The notes beneath the pieces were generated by a model that saw only the letters and a program-made list of their open reading frames with translations, searched no databases and was not told the origin of the DNA. Below, in pieces: positions 62,330 to 64,000 of a stretch of 64,000 bases of DNA. The number at the start of each line of letters is the position of its first letter. The stretch's first letter is position 1. The stretch spans positions 1 to 64,000 of the forward strand of contig NZ_JACHLJ010000004.1 in assembly GCF_014204545.1 (NCBI RefSeq), given 5' to 3'. Position numbers and translations under genes: made by a program. The DNA comes from Brevundimonas vesicularis. GTDB taxonomy: Bacteria > Pseudomonadota > Alphaproteobacteria > Caulobacterales > Caulobacteraceae.

Positions 62330-64000
62330 GTGAGCGCTGCAGCGCCGTGGAGCGTTAAGGGAATCGATCCCAAAGCACGCGAGGTCGCCAAGGATCTGGC
62401 GCGCCGGTCCGGCATGACGCTGGGCGAATGGCTTAACTCCATGATCATGGAAGACGAGGAGGAGGGCTACGCCACCCTGCCGCGTCGCTCACAGGCCGCC
62501 GAATACGAACGCCGCAACCGCAGCCGTCGTCTGGACGACGCCTATGAGGTCGAAGACAACCAGCAGCGGATCAGCGCCTCCATCGATGTGATCGCCGCGC
62601 GGCTGGAAGCCGCCGAACGTCGCTCAACCGTCGCCATCCAGGGCGTAGATCAGGCCGTCGCGGGGCTGATGCGTCGGCTGGATGGCCAGGAGGTTGAGGC
62701 CCAGGGCGCCGCCCGCCGCATCGACGATATCGCCGAGGAACTGCGCGAAGGGCATCGCCGCCTGCGCGCCTTCGAACGCGACACCGGCCCGTCGACCCAG
62801 GAAGCCTTCGGCAAGATCGAGACCTCCTTGGGCGCGCTGACCGGGCGCCTGTATGACATCGAGGAACGCCAGCGTCTGGGCGTCAGCGATCTGCGCGAGC
62901 GGATGGAGGCGGTCGAGAAGGCCGCCGGCCCCGGCGTCGGTACGGAAATGCTGGCCCAGGTCAGCGCGCGTCTGGACGAGGCCCAGAACCGCACGACCGA
63001 AGCCCTGAAGACGCTGGAACGCTCGTTCGCCGCGCTGGACCAGCGGATGCGGACGGCCGAAAGCCGCGTCGAGCCGGAAGGCGCGCGCGACCTGGCCCGT
63101 TTCGAGAAGCTGGCCGAAAGCCTTTCGCGTCAGATCGACAACAACCGCGTCGAGATGATGCAGCGTCTGGACGCCGCCGAAACCGGCGCCCGCATCGATC
63201 GTATCGAACGCGCCGTCCAGGCTGTCGGCGATCAGTTGAAGGCGTCCGAAGAGAAGGGCGCCATCGGCCTTGAGGCCATGGGCCGCGAGGTCTTGCGCAT
63301 CGCCCGCAACCTGAATGCGCGGGTCAAGAAGGTCGAGACGGACAACGACGGTCGCACCGACGCCGTCGCCCGCGCCGCCGCCGACGTCGTCAGCCAGACC
63401 ATCGAAACCGAGGTCGCCCGCCGCGCCGCGCGTCTGGACCAGGAGTTCGCCCGCCACGTCGACCGGGTCGACCAACGCCTGACCGCCAGCGACGATCGCC
63501 ACGCCATTGCCCTGGAGAAGCTGGGTGGCGAGATCACCCGCATCTCGGATCAGCTCAGCGACCGCATCGCTCAGTCCGAGCGCCGCTCGCAGCAGGCGCT
63601 GGAAGACATCGGCCGACGTCTGTCGGAAAGCTCGGACAAGATCGAGCAGCGCTACGACCGCGCGTCCGGCGAACTGGCCGAGCGGATGCGTCTGAGCGAG
63701 GAACGCACCGCCCGTCTGCTGGCCGAGGCCCGCGAAAGCATCGACGCCCGCGCGCCGACGCCGATCCGTGACAAGCCGCTGGACAGTGAGCCCGCGTGGA
63801 CCCCGGCGCGACAGGTGCTGGAACGCGCCGCCTCGGCGACAATACAGGCGCCGATCCAGTCCGCATCCGTCGAAGGCGACTGGCGCGCCGCCGCCTTCCC
63901 CGATGAGACATTCACCGACCAGGACGCCTGGTCGAGCGATCCGGTGACGCCTGAAGTCGCGACCGCTGCGCCCTTCCCCTCGTCGCCCGTCGTCCACACC
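62330..64000 (+). CDS. podJ: Polar organelle development protein PodJ, N-terminal part (cut by window end)
   Basis: Polarity scaffold that organises the new cell pole. 557 codons are present with no stop; the transmembrane and periplasmic parts lie beyond the window. The N-terminus SAAAPWSVKGIDPKAREVAKD and SGMTLGEWLNSMI is the PodJ start; from about residue 75 onward there is continuous coiled coil (ARLEAAERRS, DDIAEELREGHRRLRAFE, ARVKKVETDND), ending in a Pro/Ser/acidic linker after about residue 480. GTG start with GGGAGA ahead. Base use is core-like. Confidence 0.9.
   Translation, partial: MSAAAPWSVKGIDPKAREVAKDLARRSGMTLGEWLNSMIMEDEEEGYATLPRRSQAAEYERRNRSRRLDDAYEVEDNQQRISASIDVIAARLEAAERRSTVAIQGVDQAVAGLMRRLDGQEVEAQGAARRIDDIAEELREGHRRLRAFERDTGPSTQEAFGKIETSLGALTGRLYDIEERQRLGVSDLRERMEAVEKAAGPGVGTEMLAQVSARLDEAQNRTTEALKTLERSFAALDQRMRTAESRVEPEGARDLARFEKLAESLSRQIDNNRVEMMQRLDAAETGARIDRIERAVQAVGDQLKASEEKGAIGLEAMGREVLRIARNLNARVKKVETDNDGRTDAVARAAADVVSQTIETEVARRAARLDQEFARHVDRVDQRLTASDDRHAIALEKLGGEITRISDQLSDRIAQSERRSQQALEDIGRRLSESSDKIEQRYDRASGELAERMRLSEERTARLLAEARESIDARAPTPIRDKPLDSEPAWTPARQVLERAASATIQAPIQSASVEGDWRAAAFPDETFTDQDAWSSDPVTPEVATAAPFPSSPVVHT

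Overview
This window is GC-rich chromosomal DNA from a stalk- or pole-organised alphaproteobacterium of the Caulobacterales, most likely Brevundimonas or a close relative (inference). The evidence is the joint presence of gcrA, the start of podJ, a complete cpaA-to-cpaH (Tad/Flp) pilus cluster with a separate pilA, a ChvI/ChvG-HprK-EIIA-HPr cluster, the catalytically dead aldo/keto reductase fold expected of KidO, and a phytase/TonB-receptor pair. No rRNA, tRNA, CRISPR array, transposase or prophage was seen.

Layout. 1-2.4 kb: a less GC-rich accessory pair (HipA-like kinase plus an unrecognised 310-residue partner) and a small coiled-coil protein. 2.5-11.5 kb: housekeeping genes (an SDR-like protein lacking catalytic residues, fsa-DUF484-xerC on the minus strand, priA, ahcY, a HI0933-type flavoprotein). 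11.5-18 kb: a gene-poor stretch with tandem 9-bp repeats, a zinc-ribbon protein, a conserved 572-residue protein, then chvI-chvG-hprK-EIIA-HPr packed with 4-bp overlaps. 18-30.5 kb: an orphan small gene, beta-propeller phytase divergent from a TonB-dependent receptor, lpd, mutS, and a cobalamin riboswitch driving btuB, followed by the KidO-like gene. 30.5-36 kb: a maleylacetoacetate isomerase/fumarylacetoacetate hydrolase pair, small envelope-stress membrane proteins behind two general-stress (EcfG-type) promoters, a membrane protein/regulator pair, a tyrosine phosphatase and pabB. 36-47.3 kb: the Tad pilus island. 47-54.9 kb: assorted enzymes, with a small less GC-rich island that holds a lipoprotein gene broken by a 4-base insertion inside a perfect 21-bp inverted repeat; then dapE, an MFS transporter, a double-length dCTP deaminase and apaG. 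55-64 kb: gcrA, an ABC-2 permease, a secreted M28 peptidase, argD-argF, a ChaN-like lipoprotein, a general-stress flavoprotein, and podJ running off the window.

How it fits together. Several cell-cycle and polarity genes (gcrA, podJ, pilA/cpa, the KidO candidate) lie here, and their upstream regions carry CtrA-like, DnaA-like and GANTC (CcrM) sites. A general-stress signature (GGAAC-N16-CGTT) precedes the DUF883/holin-like pair and the DUF1328 gene, with a one-mismatch version ahead of a stress flavoprotein. Intergenic space is otherwise filled with long inverted-repeat elements of at least four kinds and one 7-bp microsatellite.

The most unusual observation is the perfect hairpin at 50236-50283. 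Its second arm contains four bases that are the exact complement of the first arm and that break an OmpA-like reading frame, the pattern expected of a template-switch (quasipalindrome) mutation. No clearly new multi-gene system was found; the best candidate for one is the kinase/310-residue-protein pair at the left edge.
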